A DNA stretch of 53,080 nucleotides from Solirubrobacterales bacterium. Lineage in GTDB: Bacteria; Actinomycetota; Thermoleophilia; Solirubrobacterales; Solirubrobacteraceae. Made by a program: the position numbers and the translations under genes. How positions within the stretch are numbered: the stretch's first letter is position 1; the number at the start of each line of letters is the position of its first letter. A model generated the notes under the pieces. The model did no database searches. It was not told the origin of the DNA and saw only the letters and a list, made by a program, of their open reading frames with translations. Where the stretch lies: positions 1-53,080 of the forward strand of contig QHBW01000043.1 in the NCBI GenBank assembly GCA_003244205.1, written 5' to 3'. Positions 25,055 through 32,296 of this stretch are shown piece by piece.

Positions 25055-25555
25055 ATGTCCGCGTTGGAAGAGAGATCGACGACGCTGCCGCTTCGCGCCG
25101 CGATCGAGCAGCGTGACCACGCCGCTGTGGTGGACGCGTTCGCCGCCAACGCGGTGATTCGCTCCCCGATCACTGGCGCCTTGACCTTCGCAGGCCACGA
25201 GCAGATCGGCGCCGTGTTCCGCGTGATTCTCGACGTCTTCGACGACTTCCACTACACCGACGAGCTGCGCGGCGACGAGACGGCGGTGCTGCTGGCGTCC
25301 GCGCGCGTGGACGGCACCGACGTCGAGATCGCCGATCACATGCGACTAGACGAGGACGGCAAGATTTACGAGCTCACCGTCTTCTGTCGGCCGCTGCCGG
25401 CGATCGCCGTCGCTGCCAGCGTGCTCGGCGCGGCACTCGGGCAGCGAAGCAGTCCGTTCAGGGCGCGTCTGATCTCCGTACTCGTCCGTCCGCTCATCCT
25501 GATGACGCGGATCGGCGACCGCTTCGCGTTACGGCTCGTGAGACCCACCCTGTAG
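25055..25555 (+). CDS. SnoaL/NTF2-like domain protein
   Basis: 166 residues. The first 115 fit the NTF2-like cone fold: LRAAIEQRDHAAVVDAFAANAVIRSPITGALTFAGHEQIGAVFRVILDVFDDFHYTDEL, then DVEIADHMRLDEDGKIYELTVFCRPL. Such domains are ketosteroid-isomerase-like enzymes or binding proteins; no catalytic Asp pair can be assigned. The C-terminal 45 residues are hydrophobic and basic (VLVRPLILMTRIGDRFALRL). ATG 25055 is 75 bases after the divergent lipase start... with a TACGAT box at 25039-25044. Confidence 0.7.
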   Translation: MSALEERSTTLPLRAAIEQRDHAAVVDAFAANAVIRSPITGALTFAGHEQIGAVFRVILDVFDDFHYTDELRGDETAVLLASARVDGTDVEIADHMRLDEDGKIYELTVFCRPLPAIAVAASVLGAALGQRSSPFRARLISVLVRPLILMTRIGDRFALRLVRPTL

Positions 25556-25568
25556 GGGTTCGCGCCGT

Positions 25569-25608
25569 GCCGGCTCGCGCTCAGCCGCGCCGGCTCGCGC
25601 TCAGCCGC
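25569..25608. repeat. Two perfect 20-bp tandem copies at a gene end
   Basis: GCCGGCTCGCGCTCAGCCGC at 25569-25588 and again at 25589-25608, with a partial third copy. The stop codon of the DUF3618 gene (25601) lies in the second copy and a matching TCA lies in the first, so the gene end was duplicated. Confidence 0.8.
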
Positions 25609-25828
25609 GCCGGCGCGACATCGCGCCGCCGAGTGCGGCGAACCCGCCCCCCAGCACGAAGCCCGCGACAGCCGCGCCGATCAGGACCTCCCGGCGGTGG
25701 GCGCGCAGCTTGCCGCGCCAGTCGGTGAATTGGGCGACCTCCCCGCGGAGCTTGACGAGGGAGACGGCGAGCTCGCCGCGGTTGGCCTCGATCGAGGCAC
25801 GGATCTGCTCGGGTGTGCGTACGGGCAT
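25601..25828 (-). CDS. DUF3618 family small membrane protein
   Basis: 75 residues. MPVRTPEQIRASIEANRGELAVSLVKLRGEVAQFTDWRG is the DUF3618 motif (I-R-x-I-E-x-t-R-x-e-L). One membrane helix follows (VLIGAAVAGFVLGGGFAALGG), then a basic end. These are actinobacterial envelope proteins of unknown function, commonly downstream of a holin-like DUF1469 gene as here. The start overlaps the upstream stop (TGATG). Confidence 0.85.
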   Translation of the reverse strand: MPVRTPEQIRASIEANRGELAVSLVKLRGEVAQFTDWRGKLRAHRREVLIGAAVAGFVLGGGFAALGGAMSRRRG

Positions 25829-26361
25829 CAGGCAGGCCCATCTCCGCTGAGCTGCCCCGGCGGCGGCGCGGCCACGGGCGGCTCCGGCGGCACGGTCACC
25901 GGCGACCCGACCGGCGCGGCCACAAACGACTCCGGCGGCACGGTCACCGGCGTCTCCGGCGGACGCAGGGTCTCGCGGATCAGGCGAGCCTCGTCGATCG
26001 CCAGCTCTGGCGTCGGCGGGGAACTGGAGCGGATGAAGCGAAACGCGAGATAGCCCGCGAGCGCTCCGAGCAGCAGCAGGATTCCGGCGACGACGAAGAA
26101 GCCCCAGAAGATCGCGCTGTTGCCCACCGGGAGCGCATACCACGCCAGCCACGCGAAGCCGTGCAGCAGGAACAGCAGCGCCGTGATGACGAAGATGCCC
26201 GCGGCGGCAGCCACGACGACGCCCTTGAGCAAGCGCGTGACCTTCGTTTGGACCTCGGCCTTCGCGAGCTCGATCTCCTCGCGCACCAGCAACTGCAGGC
26301 GCTCGGAGACCTCCGCAATCGCAGCGCCCATGCCCTCCACCGAGCCGTTGTCAGCGGCCAA
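25828..26361 (-). CDS. Phage holin superfamily III-like (DUF1469) membrane protein
   Basis: 177 residues. AIAEVSERLQLLVREEIELAKAEVQTKVTRLLKG is the amphipathic N-terminal segment of the actinobacterial Phage_holin_3_6 family, followed by two membrane helices (VVVAAAAGIFVITALLFLLHGFAWLAW; IFWGFFVVAGILLLLGALAGYLAFRF). After residue 125 comes a Pro/Val-rich tail with repeated VTVPPE units. It is a chromosomal protein, not a prophage marker. TTG 26361 overlaps the upstream gene by 11 bases with GAGG close upstream; ATG 26331 is an alternative. Confidence 0.8.
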   Translation of the reverse strand: MAADNGSVEGMGAAIAEVSERLQLLVREEIELAKAEVQTKVTRLLKGVVVAAAAGIFVITALLFLLHGFAWLAWYALPVGNSAIFWGFFVVAGILLLLGALAGYLAFRFIRSSSPPTPELAIDEARLIRETLRPPETPVTVPPESFVAAPVGSPVTVPPEPPVAAPPPGQLSGDGPA

Positions 26362-26686
26362 GGCGCCTCACAGCCACGGCGAGGCCGAAGCCGAGCGCGA
26401 ATCCGGCCCCGGCGAGGATCTCGGGATGCGACGCAATCAGGCCGGCGTCCGCGCCCGGCGAGAATCCCGTACCCGTCTCGACAGCTCGATCGGCAAAGGG
26501 GGAATCGCTCACCGGAGGCTCAGGCGGGCCCGGCTCGATTGGGGGTGCCAGCGGCGCAGGCGCCAGCGAAGGTGCGGGCGGGATATTGTCGGGCTGCGTG
26601 GCAGCCGGCTGGGGAATGGCGACCTCGGGCGCGGTCGCCTCGACGTCCGTGGCTGCGTGCTCGGGTGCAGTCGGCTGCTCGTTCAT
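26351..26686 (-). CDS. Small Pro/Ala-rich protein with C-terminal membrane helix
   Basis: 111 residues, not assigned to a family. The first 75 residues are disordered-looking (Pro, Ala, Glu, Thr: PPAPSLAPAPLAPPIEPGPPEPP). Residues about 88-110 (PEILAGAGFALGFGLAVAVRRLGR) form one membrane helix with a basic end, so it is probably tail-anchored with the long arm in the cytoplasm or outside. GAGGA lies about 9 bases before the ATG. Its ATG overlaps the stop of the 40-residue gene upstream (ATGA) and it overlaps the holin-like gene downstream, so it belongs to a tight four-gene operon. Confidence 0.65.
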   Translation of the reverse strand: MNEQPTAPEHAATDVEATAPEVAIPQPAATQPDNIPPAPSLAPAPLAPPIEPGPPEPPVSDSPFADRAVETGTGFSPGADAGLIASHPEILAGAGFALGFGLAVAVRRLGR

Positions 26687-26805
26687 TCGGGTGGATCCTC
26701 GCCGTACACCTGCCGCCAGACGAAGGTGGCGCCGCGCGTCGTGGCGATGCTCGCGAGCGCGCCCAGGCCGGCCAGCAGTGCGGACCACAGCAGTCGCTTG
26801 ACCAT
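26683..26805 (-). CDS. DUF4235-like 40-residue membrane protein
   Basis: MVKRLLWSALLAGLGALAS opens a single membrane helix and FVWRQVYGEDPPE closes the protein, the pattern of DUF4235 proteins (short membrane segment, then W-R-x-V-x-G-E-x-P-P). It is shorter than usual DUF4235 members, which have two helices. Its stop overlaps the next ATG in ATGA, good evidence that it is translated. First gene of the operon DUF4235-like, Pro-rich anchor, DUF1469, DUF3618. Confidence 0.65.
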   Translation of the reverse strand: MVKRLLWSALLAGLGALASIATTRGATFVWRQVYGEDPPE

Positions 26806-26836
26806 GTCGTTCTGCGGGGGCACCAGGGGTAGTCAA

Positions 26837-27469
26837 TCAGAGCGTTCCGGCGGATGCTGACCGGCCGGCCGGCGCTTCCAGCCCACCACACACGGTCTCG
26901 ACGACTGAACGCTTGGCCTCCTCGAACTCCTCGTCGCCTGCGGCCAGCACGCCGAAGATCCAGCCGGTGAGGGCTTGCTCGATCACGCCGTAGAAGGCCA
27001 GCGAGGCGAACTGCGCCGGCACCGCCGAGCTGAAGACCCCCTCGTTCTGGGCGCGCTCGACGATCGCCTCGATGCCCTTGAACGCCTCCTGGATCTTCTC
27101 CAAGTGGGTCAGTCCGAACGAGTTGGCAGCACGCGTGACCTCGACGATGATCACCTTCATCAGGTCGGGGTCGTGGCGGTAGGAATCGATGATGAAGCCG
27201 GCGATCGCCTGCAGCTTCGCGCGGGGCTCGAGGTCGCCCTCGTCGACATCGTGGATCAGCCGCAACAAGACGTCCCAGCGCTCGAGGAACAGCGTGTCGA
27301 GCATCTCGGACTTCGAGGCGAAGTAGTGGTAGACGAGCCCGTAGGCGACGCCCGCCTCGTCGGCGACGTCCGACACGCGGCAGGAATGGAATCCTTGCTG
27401 GGCGAACACGCGCACGGCCGCGTCGAGGATCAGTCGGCGCTTGTCGACCGCCGCCGCACGGGCGCTCAT
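26837..27469 (-). CDS. TetR family transcriptional regulator
   Basis: 210 residues. The N-terminal helix-turn-helix is textbook: RLILDAAVRVFAQQGFHSCRVSDVADEAGVAYGLVYHYFASKSEMLDTLF (12-62). The C-terminal ligand domain (FIIDSYRHDPDLMKVIIVEVTRAANSFG... FAFYGVIEQALTGWIFG) resembles the FadR-type TetR regulators of Bacillus and Thermus that bind acyl-CoA, though this is a weak likeness. It is coupled to the nitrilase gene by an ATGA overlap, so the two are co-transcribed. Confidence 0.9.
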   Translation of the reverse strand: MSARAAAVDKRRLILDAAVRVFAQQGFHSCRVSDVADEAGVAYGLVYHYFASKSEMLDTLFLERWDVLLRLIHDVDEGDLEPRAKLQAIAGFIIDSYRHDPDLMKVIIVEVTRAANSFGLTHLEKIQEAFKGIEAIVERAQNEGVFSSAVPAQFASLAFYGVIEQALTGWIFGVLAAGDEEFEEAKRSVVETVCGGLEAPAGRSASAGTL

Positions 27470-28296
27470 GTCAGAGCCTCCTGCGGCCAGCGGTAGGCTC
27501 GCGCGTGGCGATGCTGGAGCGCCGGCAGGCTCGCGCGCACCTGCGCCAAGCGCTCCCAGTCCAGGTCTGCGATCGCTAGTCCGTCCAAGCGATCGGAGGT
27601 CTGCGCCACTACGAGCCCCCAGGGATCGACGATCATCGAACGCCCGCCCGAGCGGTTGCCCGGAGGATGCACACCGATCTGGTTGGCAGCCACGATGAAG
27701 CATGCGTTCTCCACGGCCCGCGCGCGCAGGAGGACCTCCCAGTGGTCGCGCGTGGTGGTCAAGGTGAAGGCGGCCGGCACGCTGACGACGTGGGCATCGT
27801 GGAGGGCGAGAATGCGATACAGCTCTGGGAAGCGCAGGTCGTAACAGACCGAGAGGCCGAGACCGTGCCCGTCGGCGAGCTCTGAGGAGGCGATCTTTTC
27901 GCCAGGGGTGATCGTGGACGACTCGCGATACACCGTGCCCCCGACCTCGACGTCGAAGAGGTGCAGCTTGCGGTAAACCGCGCGGCGCTCACCGTCGGGG
28001 CCGAAGTGGATCGAGGTGTTGAAGCGACGATCATCGTCGGCCAGCTCGACAAACGAGCCCGCCACCAGGTCGATGCCGAGGTCCGCCGCGAGCGCTGATC
28101 CCCATCTGGCGGTGGGTCCATCCAGAGCCTCGGCCCCGGCCGCCATGACGTCGTCCTCGCAGAGGCGATTGAACTTCTCGGGGAGCACGACGAGACGTGC
28201 TCCGCGTGCCGCAGCCAAGCGCACGAGACGATCGGCCGCACCGAGGTTGCGGTCCCTATCCTCCGTCGAGTTGAGCTGCACCGCGGCCGCGAGCAA
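27466..28296 (-). CDS. Carbon-nitrogen hydrolase (Nit1/Nit2-like amidase)
   Basis: 276 residues. The nitrilase triad is visible: Glu in VVLPEKFN, Lys in VYRKLHLFDV, Cys in LSVCYDLRFPELYR, with the DLRFPE block typical of the Nit branch (deaminated glutathione amidase, omega-amidase). LLRARAVENACFIVAANQIG and GGRSMIVDPWG complete the fold. The TTG at 28296 is chosen because AGGAGG lies 8 bases upstream and the conserved AAAVQLNS begins two residues later; upstream extensions are Arg-rich and unconserved. Operon with the TetR gene. The true substrate is uncertain. Confidence 0.88.
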   Translation of the reverse strand: MLAAAVQLNSTEDRDRNLGAADRLVRLAAARGARLVVLPEKFNRLCEDDVMAAGAEALDGPTARWGSALAADLGIDLVAGSFVELADDDRRFNTSIHFGPDGERRAVYRKLHLFDVEVGGTVYRESSTITPGEKIASSELADGHGLGLSVCYDLRFPELYRILALHDAHVVSVPAAFTLTTTRDHWEVLLRARAVENACFIVAANQIGVHPPGNRSGGRSMIVDPWGLVVAQTSDRLDGLAIADLDWERLAQVRASLPALQHRHARAYRWPQEALT

Positions 28297-28367
28297 ATTT
28301 GTCTCCTCCTGGCGTGTCCCGTCGTTGATCGACTCGTCAATCAGCGCCGTTTCCAGGCAAGCGTAGC

Positions 28368-29246
28368 GTGCTCCCGCGGCCTGCTCGCGAACCGGTGCCG
28401 CTCGTTGCGTACCGCGGCCCGGGCCCTGTTGCAGCCGCCGGCCTTCCCCTCCGCCGCGGACGGATGCCACCCCTGTGGCGGGGACGGCCGCTCAAGCGCT
28501 GGCGCTGGGTGGGGGCGTTTGGCTCCGAGCTCATGATGTGTGCCTGCATCGCCCGCGTCGGCCCCGCACGCCAGGCGTTCTGGGCGGTTCTCGACCGGCG
28601 AACCGGGCGACTGCACGAAGGCGCCGCCGTCGGGCGCGTCGGCGCCAGCGTGCGCTTCGCGCCCGGCGGACTCGTGTCGATCCGCGACGGGGCGGTCGCG
28701 GTCGAGCTCGAGCTCGACGAGCCGGACGGTGCTGTGGAGACCCTGCTGGGCGACGGCGGCCCGGGGTTCGTCTGGACGCGCAAGCACGCCGGCATCGCGG
28801 CACGCGGACAGGTCGCGATCGATGGTCATCGGCGGCCCGTGAGCCTCGAGGCCGCGCTCGACGACACCGCCGGCTATCACCGGCGCCACACTCGCTGGAG
28901 CTGGAGCGCCGGCATCGGTCGGCTCGCCGAGGGCGTGTCGCTGGCCTGGAACCTCGTTGAAGGGGTCAACGATCCCCCCAGCGGTAGCGAACGCACGATC
29001 TGGCGCGCCGGCATCGCAAGCGAGGCCCCACCCGCGCGGTTCGCCAGCGATCTCAGCACCGTCAGCTTCGATGACGGGGCGAGGCTGAGATTCGCCCCCG
29101 AGGCCGAGCGCGTCCACGAGCAGAACCTGCTGCTCCTGCGCAGCTCCTACCGCGCGCCGTTCGGGACCTTCTCCGGCGAGCTGCCGGGAGGCCTCGAGCT
29201 GACCGAGGGCTTCGGCGTGATGGAGCACCACGACGCTCACTGGTGA
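28368..29246 (+). CDS. DUF2804 family protein
   Basis: 292 residues from GTG 28368, or 283 from GTG 28395. DUF2804 marks: PLKRWRWVGAFGSELMMCACIARVGPARQAFWAV, TRWSWSAGIGRLAEGVSLAWNLVEGVNDP, and the end APFGTFSGELPGGLELTEGFGVMEHHDAHW. The repeated beta strands suggest a lipocalin-like or swivelled barrel, perhaps a hydrolase or lipid binder; no function is established. A TAGCGT box overlaps GTG 28368, which would favour the later start. Divergent from the nitrilase gene by 71 bases. Confidence 0.8.
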   Translation: MLPRPAREPVPLVAYRGPGPVAAAGLPLRRGRMPPLWRGRPLKRWRWVGAFGSELMMCACIARVGPARQAFWAVLDRRTGRLHEGAAVGRVGASVRFAPGGLVSIRDGAVAVELELDEPDGAVETLLGDGGPGFVWTRKHAGIAARGQVAIDGHRRPVSLEAALDDTAGYHRRHTRWSWSAGIGRLAEGVSLAWNLVEGVNDPPSGSERTIWRAGIASEAPPARFASDLSTVSFDDGARLRFAPEAERVHEQNLLLLRSSYRAPFGTFSGELPGGLELTEGFGVMEHHDAHW

Positions 29247-29303
29247 GCGATGGCTCCGGGCGCGATCTCACGTTCCCGCGGGTCCCGTCGTCTATCTGGG
29301 CAG

Positions 29304-29786
29304 ATGCCCGTTGCATTCCAATCCTTCTTCGATGCGCACGCCGGTGTGGTGCTCGGCTTCCTCGTCTCGCTGGTCGGCCCGCAGGAAGCTGAGGACTGCT
29401 TCCAGGAGACCTTCCTCGCGGCGCTGCGCGCCTACCCGGATGCGGACCGCGATACCAACCTGCGTGCCTGGGTGTTGACGATCGCCCGTCACAAGGCGAT
29501 CGACGCCTTCCGTGCAAGGGGCCGCCGTCCAGACCCGGTCGCGGACACTGAGGATGGGCCGTGGGCTCCCCGGGCGTCAGCACCGATGCCATCGCCGTCC
29601 ACCGCCGATCCTGATCTTTGGCGTGCCATCCGCGCACTGCCCGACAAGCAGCGCGGCGCAATTTTCCTGCGCTACGTCGCCGACCTTCCCCATCGGGAGA
29701 TCGGCGAGGCGCTGGACTGCTCTGAAGCAGCGGCTCGCCGCAACGCCCACGAAGGACTAAAGAAGCTCAAGGAGACATGGTCATGA
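29304..29786 (+). CDS. Sigma-70 family RNA polymerase sigma factor (ECF-like)
   Basis: 160 residues with regions 2 and 4 only. Region 2: FQSFFDAHAGVVLGFLVSLVGPQEAEDCFQETFLAALRAYP and NLRAWVLTIARHKAIDAFRARGR. Region 4: LWRAIRALPDKQRGAIFLRYVADLPHREIGEALDCSEAAARRNAHEGLKKLKE. No anti-sigma gene is next to it; instead its stop overlaps the start of an O6-alkylguanine transferase (ATGA). This sigma-Ogt pair recurs in actinobacteria, and suggests that the unit responds to DNA alkylation, but no direct evidence is in the sequence. Confidence 0.9.
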   Translation: MPVAFQSFFDAHAGVVLGFLVSLVGPQEAEDCFQETFLAALRAYPDADRDTNLRAWVLTIARHKAIDAFRARGRRPDPVADTEDGPWAPRASAPMPSPSTADPDLWRAIRALPDKQRGAIFLRYVADLPHREIGEALDCSEAAARRNAHEGLKKLKETWS

Positions 29787-30430
29787 CCCCCAGCAAAAGC
29801 CCATCCACCGATATTCGTGCTCGCCTGGCGCGGCTTGCCGAGCCCGCGGCGGCGGCGAGCGCCCTGCGCTCGCGCTCCATCGCGCGCTTCACCGAGCGCG
29901 CGGACGCCAGCGGACTGGTCGATGTCGCCTACGCCACCGCCGACTCGCCCGTAGGTCCGCTCTTGCTGGCGTCCACTCAGAACGGGCTCGTGCGCGTCGC
30001 CTACACCGCCGAGGGCGGCGAGGGCGGCGTGCTGCAACAGCTCGCGGCCCGCATCTCGCCGCGTATTCTCGAGCGCCCAGCGAGGCTCGACTCCGCCCGG
30101 CGCGAGCTCGACGAGTACTTCGCCGGCCGCCGCCAGGCGTTCGATCTCGCGATCGACTGGCGCTTGACGGGCCCCTTCGCCGAGCGCGTGCTGCGCTCGA
30201 CGGCGGCGATCCCTTTCGGTGACTGTCTCACCTACGGCCAGATCGCCGCCGCCGCCGGCAGCCCGCGGGGCGCCCGCGCGGCCGGCAACGCCCTCGGCTC
30301 CAACCCGATTCCGATCGTCATCCCCTGCCACCGCGTGCTGCGCGGCGGGGGGGCGCTCGGTGGCTACACGGGCGGGGTGGAGCGCAAGCGCGCGCTGCTC
30401 GCGATCGAGGGCGTCGAGCCACCACGGTGA
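29783..30430 (+). CDS. ogt: Methylated-DNA--protein-cysteine methyltransferase
   Basis: A 215-residue suicide repair enzyme that takes alkyl groups from O6-alkylguanine. Active-site PCHRVL with Cys182, helix-turn-helix SYGQIAAAAGSPRGARAAGNALGSNP (here TYGQ), and GYTGGVERKRALLAIE at the end. The first 45 residues (PSKSPSTDIRARLARLAEPAAAASALRSRS) are an extension not needed for repair; it might interact with the coupled sigma factor, which is speculation. ATG 29783 is preferred over ATG 29777 because AAGGAG is 8 bases away and the stop/start overlap is ATGA. Confidence 0.94.
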   Translation: MTPSKSPSTDIRARLARLAEPAAAASALRSRSIARFTERADASGLVDVAYATADSPVGPLLLASTQNGLVRVAYTAEGGEGGVLQQLAARISPRILERPARLDSARRELDEYFAGRRQAFDLAIDWRLTGPFAERVLRSTAAIPFGDCLTYGQIAAAAGSPRGARAAGNALGSNPIPIVIPCHRVLRGGGALGGYTGGVERKRALLAIEGVEPPR

Positions 30431-30508
30431 CTCGACCGAGTTGTCGCGGATTCGGCGCGCGGTTGGGACAGCTCGACACCCACGTGTGACTCAAACCAAG
30501 GCACCATC

Positions 30509-30561
30509 GGGGGGCGGGTTACGAGACTTTCCCAGCGCGCAAGTCCTGTAACCCACCCCCC
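30509..30561. repeat. 14-bp inverted repeat with 25-base loop, upstream of DUF559 gene
   Basis: Left arm GGGGGGCGGGTTAC (30509-30522), right arm GTAACCCACCCCCC (30548-30561): 13 of 14 positions pair. The loop has a further GACTT/AAGTC pairing (30525-30529 with 30541-30545), which would lengthen the hairpin. It ends 15 bases before the GTG of the AbiEi/DUF559 gene. In the gene direction it can be aligned with the element at 10007-10057: GGGG at the outer edge, AGAC at the start of the loop, AG seven bases on. Confidence 0.8.
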
Positions 30562-30576
30562 TCAGTAGAGGCCGCG

Positions 30577-31503
30577 GTGGCGGCAGCGGCCGCGCGCCAA
30601 CACGGCGTCATAGCCATCGGGCAATTGCTCGACCTGGGGCTCAGCCACAGTGGCGTGAGCAGGCGTGTGACGGGACACCGGCTCCATCGCATCCATCGCG
30701 GTGTCTATGCCGTCGGGCACAAGCGACTCTCCCGTGAGGGACGCTGGATGGCGGCAGTGCTCGCCGCGGGCGATGGAGCAGCGCTCAGCCATCTGTCGGC
30801 CGCCGTTCTCTGGCAGATCTGGCGCGGAAGGGTCGACACAACCGACGTCATTGCACTGGCGCGGCCACGCGCAATACGCGGGTTTCGCGTGCACCGCTGT
30901 CGCCGGCTCGACCGCCGTGACGTCACCGTCGTCCACGACATCCCCGTCACCACGGTCGCCCGCACGCTCGTCGACCTCAGCGACGTGCTCGACGCTCACC
31001 AGCTCGCCAACGTCATCCACGAGGCGTCCTTCCGCCGGCGGTTCAGCGCGGCCGCGACCCTCCAGGCGTCGGCACGTGCGAGCGGTCGCCGCAACCTGAC
31101 AGTGCTCGATCGCGCGCTCGCCGCGCACGCCGCGGGCAGCGCGGGCACCCGCAGTGCGTTGGAGGACTCCTTCCTCGGGCTCGTTCGATCCTCCGGCCTG
31201 CCGGAGCCGCTCGTGAACGTGACGGTTCAGGCTGGCGCGAGCGGTCTCGAGGTCGACTTCCACTGGCCGGAGATCCAACTTTGCGTGGAGATCGACGGCC
31301 CCGGCCACGATCGGCCCAGCACCCGACGCGAGGACGCGCGGCGCGATCGCGCTCTGCGCGCCGCTGGCCACGCGGTCGTGCGTTTCTCGGGTACCGACGT
31401 GCAACGCCGCGCCTGCTGGGTCCTGACCACCCTCGGCGCCGCGATCCAGCGCCAAGGACTCAGCTCGGCCGCAGTGACCCGGGTTGAGGCTCGGCCGCAG
31501 TGA
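30577..31503 (+). CDS. AbiEi-type wHTH fused to DUF559 PD-(D/E)XK domain
   Basis: 308 residues. Residues 1-70 are an AbiEi antitoxin-like winged helix (ARQHGVIAIGQLLDLGLSHSGVSRRV, LHRIHRGVYAVGH, GAALSHLSAAVLW). The middle is the conserved link (VTTVARTLVDLSDVLDAHQLANVIHEA). Residues about 190-290 are DUF559, a Vsr-like nuclease fold: VDFHWPEIQLCVEIDGPGHDR gives the D and E-x-D, and RDRALRAAGHAVVRFSGTD the basic helix. No toxin gene is adjacent. Start GTG 30577 follows the hairpin element by 15 bases. The last ten residues and the stop lie in a 26-bp tandem array. An intact paralogue of the pseudogene at 9083-9957. Confidence 0.85.
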   Translation: MAAAAARQHGVIAIGQLLDLGLSHSGVSRRVTGHRLHRIHRGVYAVGHKRLSREGRWMAAVLAAGDGAALSHLSAAVLWQIWRGRVDTTDVIALARPRAIRGFRVHRCRRLDRRDVTVVHDIPVTTVARTLVDLSDVLDAHQLANVIHEASFRRRFSAAATLQASARASGRRNLTVLDRALAAHAAGSAGTRSALEDSFLGLVRSSGLPEPLVNVTVQAGASGLEVDFHWPEIQLCVEIDGPGHDRPSTRREDARRDRALRAAGHAVVRFSGTDVQRRACWVLTTLGAAIQRQGLSSAAVTRVEARPQ

Positions 31504-31565
31504 ACCAGGTTGAGGCTCGGCCGCAGTGACCCGGGTTGAGGCTCGGCCGCAGTGAACCAGGTTGA
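31462..31565. repeat. Four-copy 26-bp tandem repeat with alternating variants
   Basis: Copies at 31462, 31488, 31514 and 31540. Copies 1 and 3 carry GCAGTGACCCGGGTTGA, copies 2 and 4 carry GCAGTGAACCAGGTTGA, so the array is really a 52-bp dimer duplicated. The stop codon of the DUF559 gene lies in copy 2. It ends 4 bases before the MerR gene stop. Confidence 0.9.
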
Positions 31566-31569
31566 GGCG

Positions 31570-32265
31570 CTAGCCACGCACGCGCCGCAGCTGGCCGAGC
31601 AGCAGCTTGGAGTGCATCGCGCCGATCAGGTCGCGCAGCGGCTCGGCGCCCGAGGCGATGATCTCGACCGCGCGATCGGGCTCGACCTCGCCGGCAAGCC
31701 GATCGAGCAGCACGCTGACCTCCTCGGCGACCAAGGGCTCCAGCGCCTCGCGGTAGCGGATCGTGTCGTAGACGGTGAACCCGAGACGTTCGTCGTAGCC
31801 GCCCGCGCGAAAGCGCCCCAGCGCCTCGATGATCGCGACATCGTCCTCGTCGTAGCCGCGTGTGTTGGGGGTGAGCACACCGAGCTGCTCGAGGCGGTCG
31901 AGCACGTTGCTCGGGATCGCGTAGCGCCTGCGAATCTCGGCTCGCGAGACACGCCCGCTCTCGCGCGCCCGGATCGCGGACTCGAGGATGCGGTCCTCGA
32001 GCTCAACGATCGCGCGGGCGCGATCGGGGTCGGCGTCCATCGTCTTCTTGATCAGCGCCAGCGGCATGAAGCGCTCCTCCTGCAGTCGCTTGATCAAGCG
32101 GATGCGGTCCACGAACTCCGGCGGGTAGTAGGCCATGTTGCGCGACGTGCGCACGATGCCCTCGCGCGCTCCGAGCAGCCCCTCGCGCAGGTAGTGCTTG
32201 ATCGTGCCCGAGCTCACTCCGGACGCCTGCGCCAGCTCGGACATCTTCATGCCGTTGGCGTTCAA
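31570..32265 (-). CDS. MerR family transcriptional regulator
   Basis: 231 residues. The N-terminal winged helix is MKMSELAQASGVSSGTIKHYLREGLLGAREGIVRTSRNMAYYPPEFVDRIRLIKRLQEERFMPLALIKK, followed by a second helical region with a weak repeat of the fold (VSRAEIRRRYAIPSNVLDRLEQLGVLTPNTRGYDEDDVAIIEAL). It lacks metal-site cysteines. TTG 32265 is chosen because GGAGGAG lies 9 bases upstream; ATG 32250 is an alternative with no ribosome site. It is the third gene of an operon with BKACE and a methylacyl-CoA racemase, and the 27-bp palindrome before that operon and before the acyl-CoA dehydrogenase gene is its likely site. Confidence 0.88.
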   Translation of the reverse strand: MNANGMKMSELAQASGVSSGTIKHYLREGLLGAREGIVRTSRNMAYYPPEFVDRIRLIKRLQEERFMPLALIKKTMDADPDRARAIVELEDRILESAIRARESGRVSRAEIRRRYAIPSNVLDRLEQLGVLTPNTRGYDEDDVAIIEALGRFRAGGYDERLGFTVYDTIRYREALEPLVAEEVSVLLDRLAGEVEPDRAVEIIASGAEPLRDLIGAMHSKLLLGQLRRVRG

Positions 32266-32296
32266 GCGGCGACGCTCCTCCCGGGCAACCGACCGC

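Noticed and set aside
25828-26361. Prophage holin
   Set aside because: DUF1469 proteins are ordinary actinobacterial chromosomal genes, and no phage gene is near.
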